The position numbers and the translations under genes are program-made. A DNA stretch of 64,000 nt from an uncultured Dysosmobacter sp. (GTDB lineage: Bacteria > Bacillota > Clostridia > Oscillospirales > Oscillospiraceae), in the NCBI RefSeq assembly GCF_947631635.1, contig NZ_CANRMB010000005.1:1-64000 (forward strand), given 5' to 3'. Positions 51,138 to 59,494 of the stretch are shown piece after piece. The notes below the pieces were generated by a model. That model searched no databases. It saw nothing but the letters and a program-made list of their open reading frames with translations, and had not been told where the DNA came from. Each line of letters begins with the position of its first letter. The first letter of the stretch is position 1.

Positions 51138-51299
51138 CAAGCATTTCGCACCGGGTATGACCGGAGCACTGCTTGCAGCAGATAGATTTGCTTGCATTTT
51201 ATTAGCAAGTTTGTTATTATTATATATTATTTAGAGAATGGGTATTTATATATCTTTATATATATCGGTACTATTTGAAAAATGTGAGGAGGATTATAT

Positions 51300-52409
51300 A
51301 TGGGAGATTTAAAAAATACTGTCCTAACAAAAGAACAAGTGCTAAATGATCCATATGGATATACATATAATGAAATTCTTCAGGTTCTTGGAGAAAACAC
51401 TTCCAAATCATTAATGGCAGATTTGTATAGAAAAAAAGCAAAGAATGCTCACTATACGATTAAGGTAAAAGACTATTATAATGGAAAAGATACTACTAAA
51501 TATGCGTTTGAGATGGAAGACGGTTATTGCATAGAAACCGTGTGCATTAAGCGTAAAACGGGAACTACCATTTGCATTAGTACTATGGTTGGTTGCCCAG
51601 TCGGTTGTATATTTTGTGCATCAGGAAAAAATGGATTCATTCGAAATCTTACACCATCAGAAATAGTGCAACAAGTTGTTATGGTCAAAGAAAAAATCAA
51701 TAGAATTGTATTCATGGGTATGGGAGAGCCATTGTTTAATTACAAGAATGTGATTCAAGCTATCCATGTGTTACGTGATCGTAATGGACTGAACTTCCCG
51801 ACAGATGGAATCACTATTTCGACAGTTGGTCCAATTCCTCAACTTAAAAAGTTAAGAGAAGAACATCTAAAGATTCAATTAACACTTTCCCTGCATGCAA
51901 CGAATCAGAGAACAAGGGACATGGTTATGCCTCATATGAAGGGATTTGATATAAATGAGATTGTTGAGTCTGTTTTGTCTTATTCGGATCGTCATAATCG
52001 AAAGATTACAATCGCATATTTGCTCATGCCAGGCATTAATGATAAACCGTCAGATGTGAGGCAATTGGCAAAATGGTTTAGCGGAAAAAATGTTCTGATT
52101 AATGTACTTCAGTATAATGAAACTGAATGCCCTGCAATTAAAAGACCAAATAAGCAACAGTTAGTTGTGTTTAAAAATAAATTAGAAGAGGCGGGGCTTG
52201 TTGTTAAACTTAGAGAATCACGAGGAAACAATATAAAGGCTGCTTGTGGTCAGTTGGTTAGTAAGTTTAATAGAAGTACGGGAAAAGATGGCAATTCAAA
52301 GAGTGTAAAAAACAGTTCAGAAAGGATAGTATCAAAGAGAACAGACACTGTAGCTTTTATAGATAAATCAAGCGAAAAAGGAAGAACTAAGCGTAAAAAG
52401 AATAAATAA
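51300..52409 (+). CDS. RlmN/Cfr-family radical SAM 23S rRNA methyltransferase-like protein
   Basis: 369 residues. The radical SAM cluster motif CxxxCxxC is in GCPVGCIFCASG (about residues 98-109); FMGMGEPLFNYKNVI and LSLHATNQRTRDMVM are family stretches; the methyl-accepting Cys is in KAACGQL near residue 316. RlmN methylates C2 of A2503; Cfr methylates C8 and gives multidrug resistance. The N-terminal domain is short and divergent, and the C-terminus has a 45-residue Lys/Ser-rich tail. Strong AT bias and a mobile setting suggest a recent arrival. ATG 51300 follows AGGAGG. Substrate position cannot be told from sequence. Confidence 0.87.
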   Translation: MGDLKNTVLTKEQVLNDPYGYTYNEILQVLGENTSKSLMADLYRKKAKNAHYTIKVKDYYNGKDTTKYAFEMEDGYCIETVCIKRKTGTTICISTMVGCPVGCIFCASGKNGFIRNLTPSEIVQQVVMVKEKINRIVFMGMGEPLFNYKNVIQAIHVLRDRNGLNFPTDGITISTVGPIPQLKKLREEHLKIQLTLSLHATNQRTRDMVMPHMKGFDINEIVESVLSYSDRHNRKITIAYLLMPGINDKPSDVRQLAKWFSGKNVLINVLQYNETECPAIKRPNKQQLVVFKNKLEEAGLVVKLRESRGNNIKAACGQLVSKFNRSTGKDGNSKSVKNSSERIVSKRTDTVAFIDKSSEKGRTKRKKNK

Positions 52410-52418
52410 GTTCTTGTT

Positions 52419-52458
52419 GAACTGGTGTTTGTATATTGGGCAAACACCAGTTCTTTTC
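52419..52458 (+). terminator. Terminator of the methyltransferase gene
   Basis: A perfect 13-bp stem (52419-52431 with 52441-52453) and TTTT. Confidence 0.88.
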
Positions 52459-52564
52459 AAATGATATTCAGAGTTGGTTTGTTTGTAAGGATAAAGTATA
52501 CATAGGAGACAGCGTTTGGCGTTGAATTACAACATATAAACAAAAAGTACGATGGGGTTTGGTT

Positions 52565-52744
52565 ATGATAGCAGATATGCATGTGCACTCAACCTTTTCT
52601 CCGGACGGCATTTCCACAATGGAGGAACAGTGCATTGCCGCACTGGAAAAAGGAGAAAGAATAATATGTTTTACAGATCATGTAGATTATAATGTGGCTG
52701 AAAAAAATAACGGCATAATAAAAGACAATTCAAGGATATCCTGA
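52565..52744 (+). pseudogene. PHP-domain phosphatase fragment (HisJ-like N-terminus)
   Basis: 59 codons beginning IADMHVHSTFSPDGISTMEE and CFTDHVDYNVAEKNNG, the metal-binding HxH start of PHP-family histidinol-phosphatase-like proteins, normally over 250 residues. Homology ends after about 50 residues and the frame stops at 52744, three bases before the VirD4 fragment. Confidence 0.75.
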
Positions 52745-52746
52745 AG

Positions 52747-53349
52747 ATGACTACAACTCTGATTGCCAATACAAAAGGTGATGGAAAAGCCGGTGACGAA
52801 TTCTGGACGAAAGCCGAAACTCTTCTCTACTGTGCACTCATTGGATATATCCACTATGAGGCGCCTGTTGAAGAGCAGAACTTTTCAACTTTGATCGAAT
52901 TCCTGAATGCAATGGAAGTCAGAGAAGATGATGAAACCTTCCAGAATCCGGTAGACCTGATGTTTGAGGACTTGAAGAAAAAGAAGCCAAATCACTTTGC
53001 AGTTCGCCAATATGCTAAGTTCAAATTAGCGGCGGGAAAAACTTTAAAAAGTATTCTTGTTAGCTGTGGTGCCAGATTAGCTCCGTTCGATATTCAGGAA
53101 GTTCGAGACATTACCATGTACGATGAACTGGAACTGGATACCCTGGGAGATAACAAATCCGCGCTGTTTCTCATCATGAGTGATACGGATCCAACCTTTA
53201 ATTTCCTGATTTCTATGATATACACACAGCTTTTTAATCTCCTGTGTGAAAAGGCTGATGATGTGTATGGAGGAAGACTACCGGTTCATGTACGCTGCCT
53301 GAGGCACTATTTAATAACTCGGAAATATCAAGGAGGAGAGGGGCCGTAG
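52747..53349 (+). pseudogene. VirD4/TcpA-type coupling protein, truncated at both ends
   Basis: 200 residues that match the middle of Clostridial VirD4 proteins (GDEFWTKAETLLYCALIGYI, HFAVRQYAKFKLAAGKTLKS, SDTDPTFNFLISMIYTQLFN, GGRLPVHVRCL). The N-terminal membrane part and Walker A are absent, and after RCL, where intact proteins continue with the Walker B segment IDECANIG, the frame changes to unrelated residues. The cut near 53300 is followed by the integrase pair, so this gene is the likely landing site of the inner element. Confidence 0.82.
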
Positions 53350-53378
53350 CCACTCTCCTCCTTGCCCTGCGTATCAGT

Positions 53379-54563
53379 TCACTTCTTGTTTTGAAATGCA
53401 CAGTTTACCTTGTCAATAATATCCTCTGGCCGGTTATATGTTAAATGGGCATATATGTCCAGCGTGGTCTTAGATTTTTCGTGTCCGGCGAGGTATTGGA
53501 CTGTTTTGATGTCCGTGCCGGCTAAAAGAAGATTTGTGATGTAGGTATGGCGAAGCAGATGGGGCGTCACTTCAAAGTCAATAGTATAGGAATACTTCCT
53601 GCATTTGGCTCGCATCCCCTTTTCGGCCTTGACGGTAAACTGAACTTTCTTACCATCAGTGTACTTATAATAGGTGCGTTCACCTACACTCCTCGATTCG
53701 ACAGTATGCCACAAATGCCTGAATTGTGTGTAAGAGAGCGGGCCTCCAGTTCTATTTGCAAACACATACTCAGACGAGGATGAATCTTTGGCTTTCCTTA
53801 GCTCTTCCACTAGTCGATCAGGGATGGGAACTGTTCTCCTGGCAGCCTTTGTTTTGAGCTGGTCCGAAATAACGGCTTTATTTCGTTCATGCTTAAGTGC
53901 TCGTTTTACTTCAATTCGCGGGACATTATCTAACTCGATGCAATCCCATTTCAATGCCAAGATTTCTTCTCTCCGCAACCCCGCATATAGAGCAATCATG
54001 CAAAACAGATGGGTTCGAGTTCCTTCCAGCGCATCCAACAATACCTCAACCTGTTTATCAGTCAAAGCCGTTTTTTCTTCCGGTTTTTTTCCGCCATTGT
54101 GCATTTGGGGACATGGATTTGTGGGAATAATCCTGTCTTCATAAGCTGTTGTAAGGATTCGCTTCAGCAGCATATAAGTTTTGTTATGCACTGACTCGCT
54201 CATCTGACCAGCCCTCGTAATGACTACCTTTATGTCACGGGGGCGAATCTCGTTCATACGCAGATCGTCCAAAAACGGAATAATATGGTTATTCAGAACG
54301 GTTAAATAGCCCTTTTGCGTCGCCTTGGTGAGATTCCCACAATTCAATTCTAACCAACGCCGAGCGTAGACGCTGAATAATGGGTCTTTCATCTCCTCAG
54401 CGTCAATGTCTCTCTGCTCGTAAAAATCTATCAGTTGTTTGGTGACATCCTCTGGAGTCTCACCATAGATTGCAACATATTTACCGGTTGCATCTTTCAC
54501 ACGCTTACGAAAGAGACCATCGCGTTCTACATATTCGTAATGCTCATTCCTGGTTCTTGCCAT
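53379..54563 (-). CDS. Tyrosine recombinase/integrase A
   Basis: 394 residues. An N-terminal Arm-binding segment (EYVERDGLFRKRVKDATGKY), a core-binding SAM-like domain and the catalytic domain with GLRREEILALKWDCI (Arg I), HLLRHTYITNLLLAG (HxxR), LAGHEKSKTTLDIYAHL (His/Tyr nucleophile). All active-site residues are present. Start ATG 54563 follows GGGAGG and overlaps the end of integrase B by 20 bases, so the two are co-translated. It resembles Tn916/phage-type integrases. Confidence 0.93.
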   Translation of the reverse strand: MARTRNEHYEYVERDGLFRKRVKDATGKYVAIYGETPEDVTKQLIDFYEQRDIDAEEMKDPLFSVYARRWLELNCGNLTKATQKGYLTVLNNHIIPFLDDLRMNEIRPRDIKVVITRAGQMSESVHNKTYMLLKRILTTAYEDRIIPTNPCPQMHNGGKKPEEKTALTDKQVEVLLDALEGTRTHLFCMIALYAGLRREEILALKWDCIELDNVPRIEVKRALKHERNKAVISDQLKTKAARRTVPIPDRLVEELRKAKDSSSSEYVFANRTGGPLSYTQFRHLWHTVESRSVGERTYYKYTDGKKVQFTVKAEKGMRAKCRKYSYTIDFEVTPHLLRHTYITNLLLAGTDIKTVQYLAGHEKSKTTLDIYAHLTYNRPEDIIDKVNCAFQNKK

Positions 54564-55764
54564 AGCTGAAGTCCTCCCTTGCTTGGTTGCCATCGAAAGC
54601 AGCTTGCACCTTCTTCAAGATCTCCTCGGGCTTGTTGTAGGTAAGATGCGCGTAAATATCTAAGGTGATTTTGGAATTCTCATGGCCGGCAAGATACTGG
54701 ACGGTCTTTATGTCTATCCCGGCGAGAAGCAGGTTTGTGATATAGGTGTGGCGAAGAATATGTGGTGTTACTTGAAAGTCAATGGTATAGAAGAAATCCT
54801 GGTGTGCAGCCTTTTGTCCCTTCTCAGCCATAATCGTAAAGGTTTTCTTCTGCCCATTTTCAACTTTCTTTACCGTGCGCTCGCCGACAGATCTGCGCTT
54901 CACGGCCATCCATAACTCACGAAAAGAAGATCCTGATAGTGGGTTCCCGGCTTTGTCTGCAATGACATGGCTGGAGTTCGATTTTTCGCGAGCCTCCCGC
55001 AGACATATAACAAGCTGATCGGGGATTGGGATAATACGCTTTGCTGCCTTTGTTTTCAGCTTTTCTGAAACAACAGGGCGATTATGTTCAAAGCGCAGTG
55101 CCCGTTTCACCTCTATCCTCGGAGTATCATCAAGAAAAACGCAGTCCCACTTAAGACCAAGGATTTCCTCCCGCCTCATTCCAGAGTAAATGGCAATCAT
55201 GCAAAAAACATAGGCTCTGGTATCTTTCACGGCATCCAGCAATACATTTACCTGCTGATCTGTCAGTGCAATGCGCTCTTTTGTAGGAACTCCACCTTTG
55301 CTGGGTTTGGGACAGGGATTATAGGGAATATCCTGGTTTTCATAGGCAGATGTAAATATCTGATTGAGTAACTGATATGTTTTCCGGTAAACCGACTCGC
55401 TCTTCTCGGTTACACCCAGCATGATTTCTCTGAGATGATCAGGCCTCACATCAAGAAGGTGCTTTCCCTTCAAGTATGGCTTGATATTTCGGTTAATAAT
55501 ACTTTGATAGTCTAATTGACCACCATAAGTCATATTAACCGTGTGAAGTCCCACCCACTCCTGAATGTAGTCATTCACGAGTGGGTTTTTTCTGCCAATC
55601 GGGCTAAGATTACTCTTGTTATTGAAGTTGGAAAGCTTTTCGGTCAGTTCCTCTTGGGTCTGTCCGTAGACAGCAACATACTTACCCGTGGCATCCTGCA
55701 CGCGCTTGCGATACAAGCCGAGCTGCTCCACATACTCATATTTTGGCTTCTTTTGACGAGCCAT
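54544..55764 (-). CDS. Tyrosine recombinase/integrase B
   Basis: 406 residues, clearly paralogous to integrase A along its length: YEYVEQLGLYRKRVQDATGK at the N-terminus, SGMRREEILGLKWDCVFLDD, HILRHTYITNLLLAGIDIKT and LAGHENSKITLDIYAHLTYN. Both copies keep R..HxxR..Y, so both could be active. Start ATG 55764 follows GGAGTG at 9 bases; ATG 55770 is less well spaced. No excisionase gene is recognisable beside it. Confidence 0.93.
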   Translation of the reverse strand: MARQKKPKYEYVEQLGLYRKRVQDATGKYVAVYGQTQEELTEKLSNFNNKSNLSPIGRKNPLVNDYIQEWVGLHTVNMTYGGQLDYQSIINRNIKPYLKGKHLLDVRPDHLREIMLGVTEKSESVYRKTYQLLNQIFTSAYENQDIPYNPCPKPSKGGVPTKERIALTDQQVNVLLDAVKDTRAYVFCMIAIYSGMRREEILGLKWDCVFLDDTPRIEVKRALRFEHNRPVVSEKLKTKAAKRIIPIPDQLVICLREAREKSNSSHVIADKAGNPLSGSSFRELWMAVKRRSVGERTVKKVENGQKKTFTIMAEKGQKAAHQDFFYTIDFQVTPHILRHTYITNLLLAGIDIKTVQYLAGHENSKITLDIYAHLTYNKPEEILKKVQAAFDGNQAREDFSYGKNQE

Positions 55765-55831
55765 TATCATTCACTCCTCATGACTTATTTAATGGCTTTA
55801 TACGGAGGAGCCAAGGAAATAACAACGAAAG

Positions 55832-55878
55832 AAAACCAGAGGTGACCTGGCAATCGCAGGTCCATCTCTGGTTTTTTT
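55832..55878 (+). terminator. Hairpin with T-run upstream of the integrases
   Basis: Arms 55833-55848 and 55858-55874 pair with one bulge, then T-rich DNA. It would stop a rightward transcript. The region 55765-56024 otherwise shows no gene. Confidence 0.65.
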
Positions 55879-56024
55879 ATTTTTTTCAAAAAAATTTGGT
55901 TTTTGGGGTTTCATTTACCCCCCCTTTTTCTCCATTCATAACGAGAGGGTTTGATGCGGTTTCACAATCGGCCACCTTTCACCTCTCGCTTCCCCTTGGC
56001 AAATGCACCTTGAAAACCGAATAC

Positions 56025-56219
56025 GATCTCAAGACATCACCATGTTCGAGCCACTGTAGCGAAGTGTTAAGGGCCGAGGACAAGCCCAGAGCGAAGACAA
56101 CATGGGAAATTAAAGGTACTCCCGTCCGGCTAGGCCTCAAACCGAGGGACGGCTGGCCCACAAGAATGGGCAGAGGCTGAGACGCCTGTGTTCCCCGTAT
56201 GACCAGGGGACTTGAGATT
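56025..56219 (+). ncRNA. Candidate structured RNA / leader of the conjugation region
   Basis: A closing stem GATCTCAAG (56025-56033) with CTTGAGATT (56211-56219) encloses 177 bases that contain several local stems: TTCG/CGAA (56045-56063), GGGC/GCCC (56071-56087), CGTCC/GGACG (56123-56151), GCCCA/TGGGC (56157-56171), TCCCC/GGGGA (56192-56210). No family is recognised. It ends 40 bases before the first gene. Confidence 0.45.
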
Positions 56220-56259
56220 GATTTTTAATTATTCTATTTTCGGAAAGGAGGCGCAGTGA

Positions 56260-57333
56260 ATGGCTTGTACTCAACAGCAGCAGCTTATCTGCTTCCCCAG
56301 AGTGCGTGTTCAGAAGAAGTGGTTTCGCTACTTCAACGACCATAAGGACTTTCGTAATGAAGGAACTCTACATCTGTTCAGCCTCATGTCATTATTCTCC
56401 TATGCAAACTTCAGATCCAACAACCGCAGGTTTGACACACAAACCTTCATGGAGGGTCCCGGCCAATGGATCTGCAAACTCTCTGCCTTACCCCGCATCC
56501 TTCGCGTACATTCCAAGGCGCAGGCTCTTGACCTTCTAACTTATTTCAGAGATGCCGGGTTCCTTGACTACGAAATCTTGGATGAAGAAACCGGGCTTCT
56601 TCGATATACGATCAACGATTGGAAAAAGCACTGCATTCATCTGGAGTATAACTACTATAGCTATAAAGGATCGGGCTTTTTCTTTTTCCCACTGTCGGTG
56701 GGGCGCTTGCTGGTCATAGCCAGCAGGCGGAACGGCCCCTTGGTGTTTAGTGAACTGGATGCCATCATGGACTTCTGGCTCCACACTGTTTTGAATGAGC
56801 CAAGGGTGCAAGGCTCGGAGTTCATGCCAGTCGTCTACTATTCCAATATGAAAGGGCAGCCGTTGCTCTCCTACTCCTACCTCGCAAAAAGGTGGGGGTG
56901 GTCGAAATCCCGTGTCGGCAGATTCATATTAAAAATTGAGGAAGCAGGAATTATCAGCCGCGTCAGCTTTTCCAGCTCACGCGGCTCTGTCATTTCTCCG
57001 TGCAGATACCGGGAAATGATTTATGGCGAGGATTGTGAAAAGCTATCCCTGCAACGGATCGGTGAAATCCTCGGCATAGCTAATGTCATTGAACCGATCG
57101 GCGACGCCAAGGATCTCCAGTTGAGTATTCAATCTCGCGTCCCATCCGGCCTCATTGTTTATCCGGGCGGGAAATCCTTGAGAATTCAGGTGTTTCGCGT
57201 GCCTGAAGGCTCTTTTTTTGCTCGACCGGTGCCTTTAGTCTTTTATAGTTCTTTAGACTGGGGTAAGTCAGTAGCAGAAGACGGCTTTTACCGTGGCCCG
57301 CCGAAAAGCGGCCATGACGGAGAAAGGGGGTGA
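56260..57333 (+). CDS. Winged-helix protein, first gene of the conjugation region
   Basis: 357 residues. A segment near residues 205-240 (LLSYSYLAKRWGWSKSRVGR, FILKIEEAGIISRVSF) looks like an HTH with wing, as in replication-initiation or MarR-like proteins. The N-terminal half (KWFRYFNDHKDFRNEGTLHL) is unrecognised. Its place at the head of the region and the long leader suggest a replication initiator or master regulator of the element. Start ATG 56260 follows AAAGGAGG. The next gene begins 6 bases after its stop. Confidence 0.65.
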   Translation: MACTQQQQLICFPRVRVQKKWFRYFNDHKDFRNEGTLHLFSLMSLFSYANFRSNNRRFDTQTFMEGPGQWICKLSALPRILRVHSKAQALDLLTYFRDAGFLDYEILDEETGLLRYTINDWKKHCIHLEYNYYSYKGSGFFFFPLSVGRLLVIASRRNGPLVFSELDAIMDFWLHTVLNEPRVQGSEFMPVVYYSNMKGQPLLSYSYLAKRWGWSKSRVGRFILKIEEAGIISRVSFSSSRGSVISPCRYREMIYGEDCEKLSLQRIGEILGIANVIEPIGDAKDLQLSIQSRVPSGLIVYPGGKSLRIQVFRVPEGSFFARPVPLVFYSSLDWGKSVAEDGFYRGPPKSGHDGERG

Positions 57334-57338
57334 TCTAC

Positions 57339-57959
57339 ATGGGGAAAATAAAACAAGGCGATGCACGCCCAGCTTACAGTCTGGAAAAGGAAGCTGTTCG
57401 TGAGGAGATTCAGACTGGCCTTCAGACCGGTGTGGAAATCCTTGCGGGGAATGTGGAAAAAGACAAGGAAACGGACCATTTCCACAACACAAAGTATCTG
57501 CTCAAGCAGTATCGCAGGGTAGAATACTCCATTCGCATTTCCGAAGCGGATCTGAACCTGAGAATGGAGATGCAGCACGGAATGCGCTTATCCACTCTTG
57601 AGGTCAATTCGGAACTCGCAGGAATTGATTTGACCGGTACGAAGTTGGAGAACCACGCCAGGAGTGTGATTCGCAGCAAAAATATGCTGGAAATTATCAA
57701 CGCGGCGCTTGAAGCTGTGCGGGAAGATCCAGACCGTGGAGATCTTCTCTACCAGGTTCTCTACATCACTTACTTCAGCAAAACCAAGCCTCGCAACCGG
57801 ACGCAAATCCTGATCGAGCTTGATAAGCTGGGGTATTCCATGTCCGCCGCTTCCTATCACAACTATCTCAACGCTGCAATCAGAGCAATTGACCGCATCC
57901 TCTGGGGCTATACCGCAAGGGACTGTCTGGACCTGATCAAGCAATTCCTTCCGGAGTAA
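57339..57959 (+). CDS. Element-encoded protein, weakly like ArpU/late regulators
   Basis: 206 residues. The C-terminal half (LLYQVLYITYFSKTKPRNRT, LIELDKLGYSMSAASYHNYL) has the sigma-region-4-like look of ArpU phage regulators, with an HTH near YSMSAASY. The N-terminal half is charged and helical. ATG 57339 follows AAAGGGGG; the earlier in-frame codon at 57330 would overlap the ribosome site. It is probably co-transcribed with the gene before it. Confidence 0.6.
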   Translation: MGKIKQGDARPAYSLEKEAVREEIQTGLQTGVEILAGNVEKDKETDHFHNTKYLLKQYRRVEYSIRISEADLNLRMEMQHGMRLSTLEVNSELAGIDLTGTKLENHARSVIRSKNMLEIINAALEAVREDPDRGDLLYQVLYITYFSKTKPRNRTQILIELDKLGYSMSAASYHNYLNAAIRAIDRILWGYTARDCLDLIKQFLPE

Positions 57960-58000
57960 AGTCAGTTAGACAAAAGTTATACAAAACTTGTACAGCTTCT

Positions 58001-58032
58001 GAATTGCAATTCAATTTTACCTATGGTATGAT
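58001..58032 (+). promoter_or_regulatory. Promoter with overlapping palindromic operator
   Basis: TTGCAA (58004-58009), 17 bases, TATGAT (58027-58032). The -35 lies inside a perfect 12-bp palindrome GAATTGCAATTC (58001-58012), a likely repressor site. It should drive the T4SS genes. Confidence 0.65.
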
Positions 58033-58062
58033 AATCACGCTGAAAAATGCAAACTGCAAATG

Positions 58063-58151
58063 CCGCCCGCTTGAGGCGGTTTTTTTGTTGTCTGAAAAGG
58101 CTCGGATTGGAAGCTGATCGCACTGTCACGCTTCTGGTCCGGGCCTTTTTT
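58063..58151 (+). terminator. Two successive terminator-like hairpins in the T4SS leader
   Basis: A short GC stem with seven T (58063-58086), then a long imperfect stem (58095-58111 with 58130-58147) with six T. Both lie between the promoter and the first transfer gene, so attenuation is likely. Confidence 0.6.
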
Positions 58152-58191
58152 GCATCTCTTCGGCAATTCAAAAAAGGAGGTTTCCACCAAC

Positions 58192-58581
58192 ATGAATTCT
58201 AAAGTCAAGGCGCTTGGGTGTTGGTTTAAGAGAAGAATTGAGGCAGTTGACAAGGGGCAAGCTCTTTACACTGCCTTTTTCATTCCTTCGGCACTCTCCC
58301 TGCTCGCAACTCGCGCATTCGCAGCGGATAACATCTGGACGAAGGCCAGTGAGATCATGAATGATGTCTACACTCAGGTCCTCGGGATTTCAACAGTTGC
58401 TGCCATCGTTACCGCGAGTATTGCCCTTTTGCTGATGAACTTCTCTAAATCGGGGAAGACAGTGGATGAGTCCAGATCCTGGCTCAAGCGCATCGTCATC
58501 ACTTGGGCAATTCTGAACTCTCTGGGCTTCATTATGGCCTATGTGACGCCGCTTTTTGCGGGTGGTCAGTGGACATCTTGA
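58192..58581 (+). CDS. VirB2/TrbC-like pilin-type membrane protein
   Basis: 129 residues with a signal-like first helix ending in ATRAFA-AD, and two membrane helices after it (VLGISTVAAIVTASIALLLM; IVITWAILNSLGFIMAYVTP). This is the layout of VirB2-type and of small Clostridial conjugation proteins that precede the VirB6 homologue. The start is ATG 58192 behind AAAGGAGG. Confidence 0.75.
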   Translation: MNSKVKALGCWFKRRIEAVDKGQALYTAFFIPSALSLLATRAFAADNIWTKASEIMNDVYTQVLGISTVAAIVTASIALLLMNFSKSGKTVDESRSWLKRIVITWAILNSLGFIMAYVTPLFAGGQWTS

Positions 58582-58605
58582 GCCGGTGGGAAGGAGACAG
58601 AACAG

Positions 58606-58740
58606 ATGAACAAGAACTTTGTATTTCTCCTCGGCGGTATCGTAACTGGTTTTGCCTTGTGCCTTACCACAGCAATGCTCATTCCTCTGGATGACGATAG
58701 CAGCTCCCATAAGAGCAACTTCGCTCCCTGGGAACGGTGA
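58606..58740 (+). CDS. Small single-helix membrane protein in the transfer operon
   Basis: 44 residues: FVFLLGGIVTGFALCLTTAM forms one membrane helix, followed by an acidic/serine tail. AAGGAG precedes ATG 58606. The spacing (24 bases after the previous stop, 14 before the next start) supports a real gene. Function unknown. Confidence 0.65.
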   Translation: MNKNFVFLLGGIVTGFALCLTTAMLIPLDDDSSSHKSNFAPWER

Positions 58741-58754
58741 GTTGAGGTGAGCGC

Positions 58755-59465
58755 ATGGGCATCCTGGACAGTATCGTTGAGTGGGTTGCCACGCAGATCA
58801 TGAACCTTCTGGACATGATCACGGGTTCCGTGCTGGGCGCACTCGGCTGCGACATGAGTACCTTCCTGCGGTACTTCCCCGCAGCCGAGACCCTGTACGA
58901 GGTATTCGTGGCCATAGCTGTAGGGTTTATCCTTCTCAATCTTGTTTGGCAGCTATTCAAAAACTTCGGAGCTGGCATCGGCCTCAGTGCGGAGGACCCG
59001 GCAAAGCTGCTGCTCCGATCCATCCTATTTATTTTCCTTGCCCTGTTTGCGGATGAGATTATGGCCTTGGTACTTGACATTGTAGGAACTCCATATTCCT
59101 GGATTGTTGACACCTCACTTCCTCCCATCGAATTTGCAAGCTTCGGCAGTGTCCTGACGGTGATTGTCGGGTGCCTCGCAAGTGGCTCTGTGAGCCTGAT
59201 TGTCATTATCCTGGTTATCATCGTCGCGTGGAACTATCTCAAGCTGCTGTTCGAGGCAGCGGAGCGATACATCATGGTGGGAGTTCTGATCTTTACGGCA
59301 CCAGTAGCTTTTGCTACCGGTGCCTCGGAGAGTACATCTAACATTTTCAACTCTTGGTGCAGAATGTTGGGAGGCCAACTGTTCCTCCTAATCATGAATG
59401 CCTGGTGCCTGCGTTTGTTCGTCTCCATGGTTGGAACTTTTCTCGCAAATCCTCTCTCCGTGTGA
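58755..59465 (+). CDS. VirB6/TrbL-like inner-membrane conjugation protein
   Basis: 236 residues with six or seven membrane helices (YEVFVAIAVGFILLNLVWQL; LLRSILFIFLALFADEIMAL; and others) and the typical YIMVGVLIFTAPVAFATGAS segment of the CD1107-type VirB6 homologues in Firmicute ICEs. It would form part of the translocation channel. ATG 58755 follows TGAGGTGA. Confidence 0.85.
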   Translation: MGILDSIVEWVATQIMNLLDMITGSVLGALGCDMSTFLRYFPAAETLYEVFVAIAVGFILLNLVWQLFKNFGAGIGLSAEDPAKLLLRSILFIFLALFADEIMALVLDIVGTPYSWIVDTSLPPIEFASFGSVLTVIVGCLASGSVSLIVIILVIIVAWNYLKLLFEAAERYIMVGVLIFTAPVAFATGASESTSNIFNSWCRMLGGQLFLLIMNAWCLRLFVSMVGTFLANPLSV

Positions 59466-59494
59466 CGGCGGCAGTGTAGGCAAAGGAGTATGAC

